Of a stretch of DNA of 64,000 nucleotides, positions 35,227 through 46,349 are shown one piece after another. The notes under the pieces are model-generated. The model did not search any database. It had not been told where the DNA came from and worked only from the letters and a program-made list of their open reading frames with translations. A program made the position numbers and the translations under genes. Source of the stretch: Polynucleobacter sp. es-MAR-4 (lineage in GTDB: Bacteria > Pseudomonadota > Gammaproteobacteria > Burkholderiales > Burkholderiaceae); assembly GCF_018882055.1 (NCBI RefSeq), contig NZ_JACVPF010000001.1, positions 682,001 through 746,000 of the forward strand, read 5' to 3'. Each line of letters begins with the position of its first letter. The stretch's first letter is position 1.

Positions 35227-35961
35227 CTAGATTTTCTTCAGATCAATCAAAATCTGACGGGTAGTAAGCACCTGATCCTGAAGGTGTAAGCCCAATAAGA
35301 AGCGCATCAACTGCTTGCTCTCGGAAAGCGTCTCTTGATCAGAAAAGTCTCCTGCTGCAATTGCCAAGAGAGACTTGCCACTCAACACTGGCCAGTGGCC
35401 TGGATCATCTCCTTGAGCAGGCCTCACGCCACGCTCTGGCTGATAAACATATTGCTCATTTGAAATGGGGGTGCTATTGGTTTCGACGCAACGATCTAGC
35501 GCTGCTGCATAACCAGTTTCTTGTAGGAGTGTTAATTCAAAAGGACGCAGAATTTCTTCCAAACCCTTGGATTCAAATTCGAGATTAGATAGAGCGGAGA
35601 TCGTATCGGTGTAATGGTCGTAGAGTTTTTCATAGTCATCCTCACGAGCCAGGAACTTGACCAATAACTCATTGAGATAGAAGCCACAAAGTAAGGCATC
35701 CCCTACCAAAGACGGCGTACCACCAACCCACTCTGACTTCGTTAAAGTTCTGAGCTCCGACTTCCCGCTCCAAGAAACCAATAGAGGTTGAAAGCGCTGC
35801 AAGACTGGGCGCAATACGGAGTGTGGGCGCTTAGCACCCTTAGCAATCAGAGCCATACGACCATGTTGCCGAGTAAAGACGTCCAGAATTAAGCTGGTTT
35901 CCTTATACGGAATGCTGTGCAATACAAAAGCGGGTTCGTCAGCAACACGAATAGAGGCCAT
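35227..35961 (-). CDS. recO: DNA repair protein RecO
   Basis: A 244-residue protein of the RecFOR pathway, which helps load RecA on SSB-coated DNA. The N-terminal OB fold has EPAFVLHSIPYKETSLILDVFTR and GRMALIAKGAKRPHS; the helical C-terminal domain contains FELTLLQETGYAAALDRC. No complete zinc-finger set is visible. It sits between era and pdxJ. Confidence 0.95.
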   Translation of the reverse strand: MASIRVADEPAFVLHSIPYKETSLILDVFTRQHGRMALIAKGAKRPHSVLRPVLQRFQPLLVSWSGKSELRTLTKSEWVGGTPSLVGDALLCGFYLNELLVKFLAREDDYEKLYDHYTDTISALSNLEFESKGLEEILRPFELTLLQETGYAAALDRCVETNSTPISNEQYVYQPERGVRPAQGDDPGHWPVLSGKSLLAIAAGDFSDQETLSESKQLMRFLLGLHLQDQVLTTRQILIDLKKI

Positions 35962-35967
35962 GAATAA

Positions 35968-36903
35968 TTACTCTAGACCTTGCGCCCGTAATTCAGCGCG
36001 ATCATCGGCCCAGCCACGCTTGACCTTAACCCAGGTCTCCAGGAAGACCTTGCCATCAAAGAGCTTTTCCATATCGATACGGGCATCAGTAGAGATCTTC
36101 TTGAGTCGCTCACCCTTAGCGCCAATAATCATTGCTTTGTGACTATCGCGATCCACCAAAATAGTGGCTGCTATACGACGCATCTTGCCATCCATCTTGA
36201 ACTGATCAATGACTACCGTGCTGGTGTAGGGCAACTCCTCACCAGTAAAGCGGAAGACCTTCTCACGCAGGATCTCAGCAGCCAAGAATCGCTCGCTTCG
36301 ATCAGTGATAGTTTCGCCGTCATAGACTGCCGGCGCCTCGGGCAAATATCCCTCAAGCACATCCAATAATCTTTCAACATCACCAGGGCTCTTGGCGCTC
36401 ATTGGCACGATTTCAGCAAACTCGGACTTCTGATCTTCGTGACCGCCTAATTCACACCAAGGGCGAGCCATTTCTTTAATGAAGTTGAGCAAAGCTTGAT
36501 CTCGCTCAGAAGGAGTTTGAAAGCGACTATTAAATAAATCCAATTTGTTCAACACTAAGACAACAGGCAAGTCATCCGGAAGTAATTTCAAGACCTTCTT
36601 GTCGTCCTCACCAAAGTAACCAGCCTCAACTACAAAGCAAGCCACATTCACATCTTGCAAGGCGGTAGTTACCGTGCGGTTCAATGCCTTGTTCAGGGTA
36701 TTCATTAAGCGTGTCTGAAAGCCTGGTGTATCGATAAAGATGAACTGCGCCTCTTCGCGATTCTGGATTCCCAAAATGCGGTGGCGCGTGGTTTGCGCTT
36801 TACGGGAGGTGATACTGATTTTCTGACCAACCAATGCATTCAAGAGGGTTGATTTGCCCATATTGGGACGGCCAACAATGGCGATAGTGCCGCATCTAAA
36901 CAC
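35968..36903 (-). CDS. era: GTPase Era
   Basis: A 311-residue essential GTPase in 16S rRNA maturation and 30S assembly. G1 is [13 protein letters not shown]3 is DTPGFQ, G4 is LNKLDL, and the C-terminal KH domain has [22 protein letters not shown]. The start codon is GTG, 2 bases after the rnc stop. Coupling rnc-era is typical, as both act on rRNA. Confidence 0.97.
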   Translation of the reverse strand: MFRCGTIAIVGRPNMGKSTLLNALVGQKISITSRKAQTTRHRILGIQNREEAQFIFIDTPGFQTRLMNTLNKALNRTVTTALQDVNVACFVVEAGYFGEDDKKVLKLLPDDLPVVLVLNKLDLFNSRFQTPSERDQALLNFIKEMARPWCELGGHEDQKSEFAEIVPMSAKSPGDVERLLDVLEGYLPEAPAVYDGETITDRSERFLAAEILREKVFRFTGEELPYTSTVVIDQFKMDGKMRRIAATILVDRDSHKAMIIGAKGERLKKISTDARIDMEKLFDGKVFLETWVKVKRGWADDRAELRAQGLE

Positions 36904-36905
36904 GA

Positions 36906-37697
36906 TTAGCCCTTCAGCTTAAGATTTAACTGTTCTTCGGTTGCTACTTTTTTTGCTGCTTTCTTTTTCGCTGACCGAGTCTTTTTAGGTTTACCCAACT
37001 CTTGTGGCAAAGCTTTTAATGCAGCAATTAAAGCTATCTTCGCAGCCGCCTGCTCTGCTGCGCGTCTAGATGCGCCCTCACCCTTAACGGATACCTTGAG
37101 GTTGGGTATTAAGCACTCCACCTCGAATTGCTGATTATGGGCTGCGCCACTGGTACCAGTCACGTTATAAGTTGGCAATGGCAATTGATAACTTTGCAAA
37201 CACTCTTGCAATAAAGTTTTGTCGTCTTTACCTAAAGTCTTCGGATCCACATTAGCCAGAATGATGGAATAGAGTTTCCGCAAACAGGTCTTAGCAGCAT
37301 CAAATCCACCGTCTAAAAATATGGCACCAGTCACTGCCTCAAGTGTGTCAGCCAAAATAGATGGACGACGGAAGCCACCACTCTTTAACTCCCCCTCACC
37401 TAAGCGAAGATAGTCCGATAGCGATAATGTCTGAGCGATTTCATAGAGCGCTTGTTGCTTGACTAAGTTAGCTCGCACGCGGGAAAGATCGCCCTCATCT
37501 AAATCCGAATAACGCTCATAGAGCATTTCAGCGACGACACAATTCAGAATGGAGTCACCTAAAAACTCTAAGCGCTCGTTATTCTTCTTGCTGTGACTGC
37601 GATGAGTGAGAGCTTGGTTCAGCAGCTCTAGTTTTTTAAAGGTATAGCCTATTTGCGCTTGTAGCGGTGCAGTCTCGATGGCAGCGCGGGCATTCAT
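36906..37697 (-). CDS. rnc: Ribonuclease III
   Basis: A 263-residue double-strand RNA endonuclease for rRNA and mRNA processing. The signature [11 protein letters not shown] and a second acidic cluster ([17 protein letters not shown]) form the catalytic site; a dsRBD follows ([19 protein letters not shown]...[13 protein letters not shown]). The C-terminal tail adds a Lys-rich extension ([13 protein letters not shown]) beyond E. coli RNase III. The ATG at 37697 lies 4 bases after the lepB stop; a TTG at 37727 inside lepB is the alternative. Confidence 0.95.
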   Translation of the reverse strand: MNARAAIETAPLQAQIGYTFKKLELLNQALTHRSHSKKNNERLEFLGDSILNCVVAEMLYERYSDLDEGDLSRVRANLVKQQALYEIAQTLSLSDYLRLGEGELKSGGFRRPSILADTLEAVTGAIFLDGGFDAAKTCLRKLYSIILANVDPKTLGKDDKTLLQECLQSYQLPLPTYNVTGTSGAAHNQQFEVECLIPNLKVSVKGEGASRRAAEQAAAKIALIAALKALPQELGKPKKTRSAKKKAAKKVATEEQLNLKLKG

Positions 37698-37701
37698 AGC
37701 T

Positions 37702-38508
37702 TTATTCGAAGCCGCCAATACGGCCAAGATTTCCGAGGTTCAACCAAACAAAGAATGCCTTACCGACAATATTTTTATCCGGCACAAATCCCCAGTAACG
37801 AGAATCAGCACTGTTATCGCGGTTATCACCCATGGCGAAGTAGTGTCCAGCCGGCACCTTACAAGTGAGACCAGCATTGATATATTGGCAGTTTTCAAAT
37901 CCAGGGAAACGTTCTGCAGGGAACATGCCGGCAGGTCGATCAGGATCATTCAGAATCTCATGCTTATTGCCACCCAAATCTGCAGGGAAGGATTCTGCAA
38001 ATCGTTTGGCGTAACGCATGTTTTCTGGGTCCAAATAAGGTTCACCACCGCTATATTGAAGCGGCTGACCATTCACCGTTAAACGCTTATCTTGATAGGT
38101 AATGGTGTCACCAGGCAAAGCTACAACACGCTTGATGTAGTCAATTGATTCATCACGAGGATAACGAAATACCACGACATCTCCACGTTGCGGAGTGCCT
38201 AGATCAACCACCTTCTGATTGATTACTGGTAAACGAATGCCGTAAGTAAATTTATTCACCAGAATGAAGTCACCAATCTGCAGTGTCGGGATCATGGAGC
38301 CCGATGGAATTTTGAATGGCTCTACAAGAAATGAGCGTAAGACAAATACTGCACAAATGACTGGGAAGAAACCAGCCGTGTATTCCAACCACAATGGCAT
38401 GCGATCGATTCCAGCAATGCGTCTTTGCGGAGCGAAGTAATAGCGGTCAGCAATCCAGGCAATGCCTGAGACCACCACCAATACAAATAGGATGAGAGCA
38501 AAATTCAT
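37702..38508 (-). CDS. lepB: Signal peptidase I
   Basis: A 268-residue inner-membrane protease that cleaves Sec and Tat signal peptides. Two hydrophobic segments lie at about 3-20 and 42-60, then [13 protein letters not shown] with catalytic Ser71 and [12 protein letters not shown] with Lys126; [21 protein letters not shown] is the C-terminal signature. Its ATG overlaps the lepA stop by one base (TAATG). Confidence 0.97.
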   Translation of the reverse strand: MNFALILFVLVVVSGIAWIADRYYFAPQRRIAGIDRMPLWLEYTAGFFPVICAVFVLRSFLVEPFKIPSGSMIPTLQIGDFILVNKFTYGIRLPVINQKVVDLGTPQRGDVVVFRYPRDESIDYIKRVVALPGDTITYQDKRLTVNGQPLQYSGGEPYLDPENMRYAKRFAESFPADLGGNKHEILNDPDRPAGMFPAERFPGFENCQYINAGLTCKVPAGHYFAMGDNRDNSADSRYWGFVPDKNIVGKAFFVWLNLGNLGRIGGFE

Positions 38509-40313
38509 TAATCGTCTACCTGCAAAATAGCTAAGAAGGCTTCCTGTGGAATCTCCACGTTGCCTACCTGCTTCATGCGCTTCTTACCTTCTTTTTGCTT
38601 CTCTAACAATTTGCGTTTACGAGAAATATCGCCACCGTAACACTTAGCCAATACGTTTTTGCGTAAGGCCTTTACGTTTTCACGGGCAACGATGTTGCTA
38701 CCAATTGCCGCCTGAATAGCCACATCAAACATTTGACGCGGAATAATGCCACGCATCTTAGCAACCACTTCGCGCCCACGATGTTGGCTATTACTACGGT
38801 GAACAATCACCGACAGCGCATCTACTCGCTCGCTATTAATCAGAATGTCGACCTTAACCACATCGGCCGGACGATATTCTTTGAACTCGTAATCCATGGA
38901 GGCATAGCCACGAGAAATGGATTTCATTTTGTCAAAGAAGTCTAAAACGATCTCAGCCATTGGCAACTCATACGTGAGCTTCACTTGACGGCCAAGGTAA
39001 TTCATATCCATCTGAATGCCGCGCTTGCCAACGCACAGGGTAATGATCGCGCCCACATACTCTTGTGGCATATACAGATTAACTGTCACGATTGGCTCAA
39101 GAATCGTATTGATCTTGCTGGCCTCTGGCATCTTGGATGGGTTGTCTACCGACAGGATCGTGCCATCAGACTGCTCTACCTGATACACCACCGTTGGTGC
39201 GGTAGTAATGAGATTCATACCGTACTGACGCTCTAAGCGTTCTTGCACAATCTCCATGTGCAGCAGCCCCAAGAAGCCGCAACGGAATCCAAAACCTAGC
39301 GCTTGAGAAACCTCAGGCTCATACAAGAGTGAAGCATCATTTAACTGGAGCTTCTCTAAAGATTCGCGCAGTTGGTCGTATTCACTCGACTCTACTGGGT
39401 ATAGGCCAGCAAAGACCTGGGGCTTCACCTCTTTAAAACCAGGCAGAGGCTCGCTCGCAGGAACTCGACCTTGCTGCCCAGGAGTATGGGTAACTGTATC
39501 GCCCACCTTGGCAGCTTTTAACTCTTTAATACCGGCAATTACAAAACCCACCTGACCAGCTGACAGCTCTGGGCGATCCACAGACTTTGGACTAAATACG
39601 CCAACGTGCTCGACTAAGTGGCTTGAACCATTGGACATCAGGGTTATTTTTTCTTTTGGCTTAAGGGTGCCATTGACAACGCGCACCAGCATCACCACAC
39701 CAACATAATTATCAAACCAAGAGTCGATGATTAAAGCTTGTAGAGGATCTGCTGCATTACCTTTTGGTGGAGGTACGCGAGCAATCATTTCTTCAATGAC
39801 ATCCTCCACACCTAATCCCGTCTTGGCCGAACAGGTCACCGCTTCCGATGCATCGATACCAATGACATCTTCAATTTCTTTTTTAGCGCGCTCGGGATCA
39901 GCCTGCGGCAAATCAATTTTATTGAGAACTGGGACTACTTCCACACCCAGTTCCAGCGCCATGTAGCAGTTAGCAACCGTTTGCGCCTCAACGCCTTGAC
40001 TGGCATCCACTACCAAAAGCGCGCCTTCGCATGCTGATAGAGAGCGACTCACTTCATAGGAGAAGTCGACGTGCCCTGGCGTATCAATTAAATTGATGTT
40101 GTAGGTTTTACCGTCTTTAGATTTATAAGTCAGCGCGGCTGTTTGCGCCTTAATAGTGATGCCACGCTCACGTTCGATATCCATCGAATCTAGAACCTGA
40201 GCTTCCATTTCACGATCGGAGAGACCGCCACAGAGTTGAATGATGCGATCAGCAAGCGTTGATTTGCCGTGATCAATGTGGGCGATGATAGAAAAATTGC
40301 GGATTAAATCCAT
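38508..40313 (-). CDS. lepA: Elongation factor 4 (LepA)
   Basis: A 601-residue translational GTPase that binds ribosomes and promotes back-translocation or initiation-stage fidelity. G1 [14 protein letters not shown]3 DTPGHVDF and G4 [10 protein letters not shown] are present, with the LepA-specific C-terminal domain ([20 protein letters not shown] and [23 protein letters not shown]). It is first of the lepA-lepB-rnc-era group; a 144-base gap separates it from the protease gene upstream. Confidence 0.98.
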   Translation of the reverse strand: MDLIRNFSIIAHIDHGKSTLADRIIQLCGGLSDREMEAQVLDSMDIERERGITIKAQTAALTYKSKDGKTYNINLIDTPGHVDFSYEVSRSLSACEGALLVVDASQGVEAQTVANCYMALELGVEVVPVLNKIDLPQADPERAKKEIEDVIGIDASEAVTCSAKTGLGVEDVIEEMIARVPPPKGNAADPLQALIIDSWFDNYVGVVMLVRVVNGTLKPKEKITLMSNGSSHLVEHVGVFSPKSVDRPELSAGQVGFVIAGIKELKAAKVGDTVTHTPGQQGRVPASEPLPGFKEVKPQVFAGLYPVESSEYDQLRESLEKLQLNDASLLYEPEVSQALGFGFRCGFLGLLHMEIVQERLERQYGMNLITTAPTVVYQVEQSDGTILSVDNPSKMPEASKINTILEPIVTVNLYMPQEYVGAIITLCVGKRGIQMDMNYLGRQVKLTYELPMAEIVLDFFDKMKSISRGYASMDYEFKEYRPADVVKVDILINSERVDALSVIVHRSNSQHRGREVVAKMRGIIPRQMFDVAIQAAIGSNIVARENVKALRKNVLAKCYGGDISRKRKLLEKQKEGKKRMKQVGNVEIPQEAFLAILQVDD

Positions 40314-40437
40314 AGCGTCTTATGTGGTCTTCAAAAAACGCCTTGTCAGAACGCACCACGATGATGCGCTGCAAAAAGCCGTCTTAAAGTGATTGTAATG
40401 GGTGGCGCCAAAATAGCGCCAAACCCGTTTATTTCAT

Positions 40438-40456
40438 CCAAAACCCCAGGTTTTGG
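40438..40456 (-). terminator. Perfect hairpin after the DegP-type protease gene
   Basis: CCAAAACC pairs with GGTTTTGG around a 3-base loop, starting one base beyond the protease stop codon on the minus strand. No T-run follows, so it may be a weak terminator or an RNA-stability element rather than a full intrinsic terminator. Confidence 0.4.
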
Positions 40457-40457
40457 C

Positions 40458-41906
40458 TTATTTTGGCCTTACCGGAATAATCATGGTGCTATCGGCCCGC
40501 CGCACAAAAACTGGGACAGCCTTAGTGGAGTCCAAACCCTTCACCAGGCTCTCAAACTGCTTTACCCCGGTAATGTCGGCATCTGCAATCCGGATAATCA
40601 CATCCCCAGGACGTACCCCTGCACGTACCAAAGGACCCTCTCCTAGGCCGGTAACCTCTACGCCACCACGGATATTGAGCTCCTTCTTCTTGCTGTCTGA
40701 GAGCTCAGAAACTATGACCCCAAGAGAATTCGCATTCCCGCCCGATGAGCCCGAGTTATCGGACTTCTTCACGGCGGCCTGCCCTGCCTCGGTGTCCGCA
40801 ACAGTCACCATTAAATCCTTGGTAGTCCCTTTGCGCCAAACCTGTACTGAGGCGCTAGAGCCTGGCTTAGTTTCGCCAACTACCCTAGGAAGATCTGTAG
40901 ATTTACCAATATCACGACCATTGAAGCTGAGGATCACATCCCCAGACTCAATCCCACCTGCAGCTGCTGGGCCGCCCGGCTCAACGTTACGCACATAGGC
41001 TCCACGGGGTTTACCCAAGCCCAAGCTTTCCGCAATTTCTTTCGTCATCTCGCCTAAAGCAACGCCAATACGGCCACGAGTCATTTTTCCATTGGTACGC
41101 AGTTGATCTGCAACCCGCATCGCCTCATCAATCGGAATCGCAAATGAGATACCCATGTATCCACCAGAGCGACTAAAAATTTGTGAGTTAATGCCAATCA
41201 CCTGTCCTGCTGTATTTAACAAGGGGCCACCAGAGTTACCGGGGTTAACCGCTACGTCCGTCTGAATGAAGGGCAAATAATCACCAGTGTCACGACTCTT
41301 GGCGGACACGATGCCTGCAGTCACGGTATTTTCCAAGCCAAATGGCGAGCCAATAGCCAATACCCACTCACCTACCCTCACACGAGAAGAGTCACCCAGT
41401 GGCAGCTTAGGCAAATCACGCGCATCGATTTTGACGACTGCCACATCAGTACGCTTATCCATACCTAGCAACTTTGCCTTGTACTCACGCTTGTCAGTCA
41501 AGGTAACGTAAATGGTATTCGCACCCTCAACTACGTGGGCATTCGTCAAAATCAAACCATTGGATTCAATAATGAAGCCGGAACCTACACCGCGATCTGC
41601 TTCTTGCGGCTTACCGGAATTTGGTTGGGCTTGCTTAGGCCCGCTAGGCAAGCCTGGAATAGGTACACCAAAGAAGCGGCGGAAGAACTCTGCTTGCTCC
41701 TCAGGCATCCCGGGAAAGCCACCCTGAGCTTGTTGCTGCATCACTTTTTCAGTAGTACGAATATTCACTACAGCCGGACTGGCGCGCTCAACCAGATCAG
41801 CAAAATCTGGAATAGAAACACGTGGGCTCTGAGCAGAGGCCTGAGGAATAAATGCGAATTGCCCCAAGCTGAAGATAGCCAAGAGCGCAATAAGGTACTT
41901 TTTCAT
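40458..41906 (-). CDS. Periplasmic serine protease, DegP/MucD type
   Basis: A 482-residue HtrA protease with a signal peptide ending ASAQS (about residue 26). The trypsin-like domain has His124 in LTNAHVVEG, Asp154 in RTDVAVV and Ser225 in NPGNSGGP; two PDZ domains follow (around 270-360 and 380-480, with GIESGDVILSFNG and GVRPGDVIIRIAD). It degrades or refolds envelope proteins. The ATG at 41906 starts the signal peptide; an ATG ten codons earlier is possible. In relatives this gene follows rpoE-rseA-rseB; here fabF is directly upstream, 71 bases away. Confidence 0.95.
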   Translation of the reverse strand: MKKYLIALLAIFSLGQFAFIPQASAQSPRVSIPDFADLVERASPAVVNIRTTEKVMQQQAQGGFPGMPEEQAEFFRRFFGVPIPGLPSGPKQAQPNSGKPQEADRGVGSGFIIESNGLILTNAHVVEGANTIYVTLTDKREYKAKLLGMDKRTDVAVVKIDARDLPKLPLGDSSRVRVGEWVLAIGSPFGLENTVTAGIVSAKSRDTGDYLPFIQTDVAVNPGNSGGPLLNTAGQVIGINSQIFSRSGGYMGISFAIPIDEAMRVADQLRTNGKMTRGRIGVALGEMTKEIAESLGLGKPRGAYVRNVEPGGPAAAGGIESGDVILSFNGRDIGKSTDLPRVVGETKPGSSASVQVWRKGTTKDLMVTVADTEAGQAAVKKSDNSGSSGGNANSLGVIVSELSDSKKKELNIRGGVEVTGLGEGPLVRAGVRPGDVIIRIADADITGVKQFESLVKGLDSTKAVPVFVRRADSTMIIPVRPK

Positions 41907-41977
41907 AATGCTATAGACCTGCTTGGTAAAAACCAATAATTGAAGAAACGAAGAAAAGAAATAACCCAGTAAGAATA

Positions 41978-43225
41978 TTAGGTCAGTTTGCCAAAAATCA
42001 AGGTACCGTTAGTACCCCCAAAGCCAAAGTTGTTTTTGACGGCATGGTCGATCTTCACGTCACGAGCAGTATTGGCGCAGTAGTCCAAATCGCACTCTGG
42101 ATCTTGATTGAAGATGTTGATTGTTGGTGGAGACTTCTGGTTATGTAGAGCCAGAATAGTAAATACAGATTCCAAGCCGCCCGCACCGCCCAAAAGGTGG
42201 CCAGTCATCGACTTAGTAGAGTTAATCAGCGTCTTCTTAGCATGATCGCCAAGAGCAGCCTTGATGGCGCCGGTTTCGTTCTTATCACCCAAAGGTGTCG
42301 AAGTACCGTGCGCATTAATGTATTGAATCTGATCGGCATTCAAACCCGCATCGCGCATTGCATTCACCATGCAACGACGTGGGCCATCCATATTGGGGGC
42401 AGTCATGTGATACGCATCGCCACTCATACCGAAGCCCAAGAGTTCGCAGTAGATTTTTGCGCCACGCGCTTTTGCGTGCTCATACTCTTCAAGCACCACA
42501 ACACCAGCGCCCTCGCCTAGAACAAAACCATCACGATCTCTATCCCATGGGCGTGAAGCTGTTGCAGGGTCATCATTACGAGTAGATAGCGCACGAGCTG
42601 AAGCAAAGCCGCCAACACCTAATGCGGAAATCGTAGATTCAGCGCCACCCGCAACCATCACATCAGCATCGCCATACTGGATTAAGCGTGCGGCCAATCC
42701 AATACTGTGTAAGCCAGTAGTGCAAGCCGTCACTGCAGCAACGTTTGGACCTTTGAGGCCAAACAAGATGCTGAGGTGACCAGAGATCATATTGATGATT
42801 GAGCCTGGCACAAAGAATGGGGAGATGCGGCGAGGTCCGCGAGCTAATAATTCAGCGCCAGTCTCTTCAATCATCGGCAAACCACCGATGCCTGAACCAA
42901 CCATGACACCAACGCGCTCAGCGTTCTCTTCCGTTACCTGTAAACCGCTATCGCGAATCGCTTGCGTGCCAGCAGCAATGCCGTAATGGATAAAGGTATC
43001 CATGTGGCGTGCCTCTTTGGCAGAAACATATTCTTCGACATTGAAATCTTTCACCTCGCCAGCGAAGTGCACGCTGAGCGGAGTGTGGTCAAACTTAGTG
43101 ATGGTAGCGATGCCTGATTTACCCGCGAGCAAATTAGACCAAGCTACATCAACCGAGTTACCAACTGGTGAAATTAGGCCCAAGCCGGTAACAACAACCC
43201 GGCGACGGCCATTTGATGCTGACAC
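41978..43225 (-). CDS. fabF: 3-oxoacyl-ACP synthase II
   Basis: A 415-residue condensing enzyme that elongates acyl-ACP with malonyl-ACP. Catalytic Cys168 lies in [10 protein letters not shown]; the His residues fall in [11 protein letters not shown] and [13 protein letters not shown]. It follows acpP by 28 bases, the order typical of the fab cluster. Confidence 0.97.
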   Translation of the reverse strand: MSASNGRRRVVVTGLGLISPVGNSVDVAWSNLLAGKSGIATITKFDHTPLSVHFAGEVKDFNVEEYVSAKEARHMDTFIHYGIAAGTQAIRDSGLQVTEENAERVGVMVGSGIGGLPMIEETGAELLARGPRRISPFFVPGSIINMISGHLSILFGLKGPNVAAVTACTTGLHSIGLAARLIQYGDADVMVAGGAESTISALGVGGFASARALSTRNDDPATASRPWDRDRDGFVLGEGAGVVVLEEYEHAKARGAKIYCELLGFGMSGDAYHMTAPNMDGPRRCMVNAMRDAGLNADQIQYINAHGTSTPLGDKNETGAIKAALGDHAKKTLINSTKSMTGHLLGGAGGLESVFTILALHNQKSPPTINIFNQDPECDLDYCANTARDVKIDHAVKNNFGFGGTNGTLIFGKLT

Positions 43226-43253
43226 AGTAATAGCTTTTAACTAAGCTAGGGAA

Positions 43254-43493
43254 TTAACCCTGAGCTTTTGACTGAGCAAAATCGATAGCGAGCTGAACAG
43301 TAGTGATTTTTTCAGCTTCCTCATCCGGAATTTCAATTCCGAATTCGTCTTCCAAAGCCATTACTAATTCAACAGTGTCAAGAGAGTCTGCGCCTAAGTC
43401 GTTCACAAAAGAAGATTCATTTTTGATATCTGCTTCTGCGACGCCCAATTGCTCAGCGACGATCTTCTTAACGCGTTGTTCGATGTTATCCAT
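43254..43493 (-). CDS. acpP: Acyl carrier protein
   Basis: The 79-residue acidic carrier of growing acyl chains; Ser37 in [12 protein letters not shown] takes the 4'-phosphopantetheine added by AcpS. The ATG at 43493 gives the usual [12 protein letters not shown] start and is preceded by GGGGG 6 bases upstream; an upstream in-frame start 4 codons earlier is a poorer choice because it would overlap that ribosome site. Confidence 0.98.
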   Translation of the reverse strand: MDNIEQRVKKIVAEQLGVAEADIKNESSFVNDLGADSLDTVELVMALEDEFGIEIPDEEAEKITTVQLAIDFAQSKAQG

Positions 43494-43523
43494 TAATTCC
43501 CCCAAGGGTTGTAAAAAAACGAT

Positions 43524-43570
43524 GAAAAGGATTTTATCAGCTTGGCGGGCTAAATTAGTAAATCCGCCAA
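43524..43570 (-). promoter_or_regulatory. Candidate internal promoter and hairpin before acpP
   Basis: On the minus strand an extended -10, TGATAAAAT (43531-43539), would start transcription near 43524, about 30 bases before acpP. Just upstream TTGGCGG and CCGCCAA (43564-43570 with 43542-43548) form a 7-bp inverted repeat with a 15-base loop, overlapping the expected -35 zone. This could let acpP be expressed above the other fab genes. Confidence 0.45.
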
Positions 43571-43596
43571 AAAATGATCAAATTTCTGCTGTATTT

Positions 43597-44340
43597 TTAG
43601 GCTAAATAGAGGCCGCCATTGACATGCAAGGTGTTCCCAGTGATGTATCCAGCGGCTGGAGAGGCCAAAAACGCCACCGCCTGAGCTACATCCTCCGGGC
43701 TGCCTAGGCGAGCCAAAGGAATATTCGCTTTTAGGCTATTTTGCTGCTCTTCGCTCAAAGCACGCGTCATATCGGTATCAATAAAGCCAGGTGCCACACA
43801 GTTCACGGTGATATTGCGACTACCGATTTCACGAGCCAAGGCGCGAGTCATCCCTGAAACACCAGATTTAGCAGCGGCGTAATTGGCCTGCCCAGGATTA
43901 CCCATATGACCAACAATCGAGGTGATATTGATAATGCGACCAGCACGCGCCTTCATCATTGGGCGCATTACCGCCTGTGACAAGCGAAAAACTGCACTTA
44001 AATTAGTGTCGATGACATCAGTCCACTCATCTGTCTTCATACGCATAGCGAGGTTATCGCGAGTGATGCCTGCGTTATTCACCAAAATATTGATGCCGCC
44101 AAAATCCTTGACGATCAAATCAATGATGTCCTCACAAGCCTTTGGGTCAGTCACATTCAATACTTCACCACGACCACCGCTCGCCTGTAAACGGGCATTG
44201 ATAGCCTTGGCACCATCTTCAGAAGTAGCGGTACCAATTACCTTGGCACCACATTTCACCAACTCATCCGCAATGGCTTGACCAATACCGCGAGATGCGC
44301 CGGTTACCAATGCAATTTGTCCGCTTAAGTCGAGATTCAT
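43597..44340 (-). CDS. fabG: 3-oxoacyl-ACP reductase
   Basis: A 247-residue short-chain dehydrogenase reducing beta-ketoacyl-ACP with NADPH. TGASRGIG at 13-20 binds the cofactor, LVNNAGITRDNL follows, the Ser of NITSIVGHMG and the YAAAK pair form the active site, and CVAPGFIDTDMTRAL is typical. It lies between fabD and acpP. Confidence 0.97.
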   Translation of the reverse strand: MNLDLSGQIALVTGASRGIGQAIADELVKCGAKVIGTATSEDGAKAINARLQASGGRGEVLNVTDPKACEDIIDLIVKDFGGINILVNNAGITRDNLAMRMKTDEWTDVIDTNLSAVFRLSQAVMRPMMKARAGRIINITSIVGHMGNPGQANYAAAKSGVSGMTRALAREIGSRNITVNCVAPGFIDTDMTRALSEEQQNSLKANIPLARLGSPEDVAQAVAFLASPAAGYITGNTLHVNGGLYLA

Positions 44341-44382
44341 ATTTGTCTTCCGTTGTTTCTTGATTGTTTCTTATTTGAATTT

Positions 44383-45318
44383 TTACTTTACTGTAGCCAA
44401 GGCTTCGGTGAGGCTAGCTTCATCAAAAATAGGAATGCCAACAACATTCTCATTAATACGCTTAGTTAACCCGGCCAAGACCTTCCCAGGACCACATTCC
44501 ACCACCTGGGTAATGCCCTGCTGTGCCATGGCATTGATAGTCTCTTGCCAACGCACAGGCTTAGCGGCTTGACGCACTAAAGCATCTTTAATCGCCGCTG
44601 GATCATTGAGGACATTCACATCAACGTTATTAACTACAGAAATAGTGGGAACCTTAAATTCAATATCAGCTAAGTAACCTTTGAGTTTTTCAGAGGCGGG
44701 CTGTAGCAGCGATGAATGGAATGGTGCAGAGACTGGCAATGGCAAAGCGCGTTTCGCGCCAGCTGCCTTGAGCAACTCGCAGGCCTTAGTCACCGCATCG
44801 CTACCACCGGCTATTACTACTTGTCCGGGAGCATTGAAGTTCACTGCCTCTACTACTCCACCAGAGGCTGCAGCCGCTTCAGCACAAACCGTCTTCACAA
44901 TCGCATCGTCCAAACCCAAGATCGCAGCCATGCCACCTGTGCCAACTGGTACAGCTGTCTGCATGGCTTCTGCACGAAAGCGCACCAAAGGCACGGCATC
45001 CTTGAAAGAGATTACGCCTGCAGCAACTAAAGCAGAGTATTCACCCAAGCTATGGCCAGCCATCATTTGAGGAACGGCGCCCCCAGAAGCTAACCAAGCG
45101 CGATAAAACGCAATTGCCGCAGTCAACATCACAGGCTGCGTGTTGGTGGTTAGTGACAACGCTTCGGCAGGACCTTCAGCAATTAGTTTTGCAACATCTT
45201 CACCCAAAGCTTCTGAGGCTTCTTGCAAAGTCGCGCGAACTTCAGGGCGATCAGCAATGGTGTTGAGCATCCCAACTGATTGGGAACCTTGGCCAGGAAA
45301 TACAAATGCAAATGTCAT
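44383..45318 (-). CDS. fabD: Malonyl-CoA:ACP transacylase
   Basis: A 311-residue enzyme loading malonyl groups on ACP. FVFPGQGSQSVGM opens the protein, the nucleophile is Ser90 in GHSLGEYSAL, and VSAPFHSSLLQPA contains the active-site His. It is 42 bases from fabG and fabH on either side. Confidence 0.97.
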   Translation of the reverse strand: MTFAFVFPGQGSQSVGMLNTIADRPEVRATLQEASEALGEDVAKLIAEGPAEALSLTTNTQPVMLTAAIAFYRAWLASGGAVPQMMAGHSLGEYSALVAAGVISFKDAVPLVRFRAEAMQTAVPVGTGGMAAILGLDDAIVKTVCAEAAAASGGVVEAVNFNAPGQVVIAGGSDAVTKACELLKAAGAKRALPLPVSAPFHSSLLQPASEKLKGYLADIEFKVPTISVVNNVDVNVLNDPAAIKDALVRQAAKPVRWQETINAMAQQGITQVVECGPGKVLAGLTKRINENVVGIPIFDEASLTEALATVK

Positions 45319-45360
45319 AGGAATAATCGCTGAAGAATGGTTATTAATGTATTTTTTGCT

Positions 45361-46347
45361 TTAGTACTTAATTGCTACTGCACCCCAAGCAAAGCCGCCG
45401 CCCACACCCTCTAATAAGAGGTGCTGACCGCGTTGAATTTGACCGGATCGCACGCCAGCATCCAAAGCAAGAGGAATAGATGCAGCAGAAGTGTTGCCGT
45501 GCTCATGCACAGTCACAATCACTTTATCCATCGCCATACCCATCTTACGAGCCGTGCTCTCCATGATACGAATATTGGCTTGGTGTGGCACCAACCAATC
45601 AATTTGTTCTGGTTTGAGATTGGCTTTTTCTAAAGCCTCATGCGCAACTTGCTCAAGCACTTTGACTGCCAACTTAAATACCGCAGGACCATCCATAGTT
45701 AAGTAAGCGGAGCCTTCTACACCACCCTGCTTTGCACGACCCGGAACGCAGAGGATGTCGCGTTGACTACCGTCAGCATGTAAGGCTGTTGCCAAAATCC
45801 CGGGCTCTTTCGAGGCTTCGAGAACCACTGCCCCAGCACCATCACCAAATAAAACAGAAGTCGTGCGATCTTGGAAATCCAAAATACGGGAGAAGGTTTC
45901 TGCGCCGAGAACTAAAACTTTTTTGTAAGTGCCTGTGCGAATAAAGGCATCTGCAATGGCGAGAGCATAAGTAAAGCCGGCACATACTGCCTGGACATCA
46001 AATGCCGCGCAATTGGTGTGGGCGCCTAACTTATCTTGCACTACGCAAGCAGTACTTGGAAAGCCACCCAAATGATCTGGTGTAGATGTTGCCAAAATAA
46101 TGAGATCAAGATCTTCTGAAGTACAGCCAGCAGCTTCCAATGCTGCTTCAGCAGCTTTGACTGCTAAATCACTGGTGAGTTGATTATCTGCAGCAAAGTG
46201 ACGAGCAGAAATTCCGCTACGAGTCACAATCCATTCATCACTAGTCTCAAGACCAATCTTCGCTAAACGCTCAACGAGATCCTGATTAGTTAAACGCTGC
46301 TCTGGAAGATAGCTTCCAGTTCCCGCTATCCGTGAATAGGTACTCAT
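45361..46347 (-). CDS. fabH: 3-oxoacyl-ACP synthase III
   Basis: A 328-residue enzyme that starts fatty-acid synthesis from acetyl-CoA and malonyl-ACP. Cys122 in VCAGFTYAL, His in PHQANIRI and Asn in [11 protein letters not shown] form the catalytic triad, and the protein ends with [13 protein letters not shown]. Its start is 2 bases after the plsX stop. Confidence 0.97.
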   Translation of the reverse strand: MSTYSRIAGTGSYLPEQRLTNQDLVERLAKIGLETSDEWIVTRSGISARHFAADNQLTSDLAVKAAEAALEAAGCTSEDLDLIILATSTPDHLGGFPSTACVVQDKLGAHTNCAAFDVQAVCAGFTYALAIADAFIRTGTYKKVLVLGAETFSRILDFQDRTTSVLFGDGAGAVVLEASKEPGILATALHADGSQRDILCVPGRAKQGGVEGSAYLTMDGPAVFKLAVKVLEQVAHEALEKANLKPEQIDWLVPHQANIRIMESTARKMGMAMDKVIVTVHEHGNTSAASIPLALDAGVRSGQIQRGQHLLLEGVGGGFAWGAVAIKY

Positions 46348-46349
46348 GA

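Noticed and set aside
37698..37727. TTG start for RNase III inside lepB
   Set aside because: An ATG four bases after the lepB stop gives the normal protein; the TTG has only a weak ribosome site, though it cannot be fully excluded.
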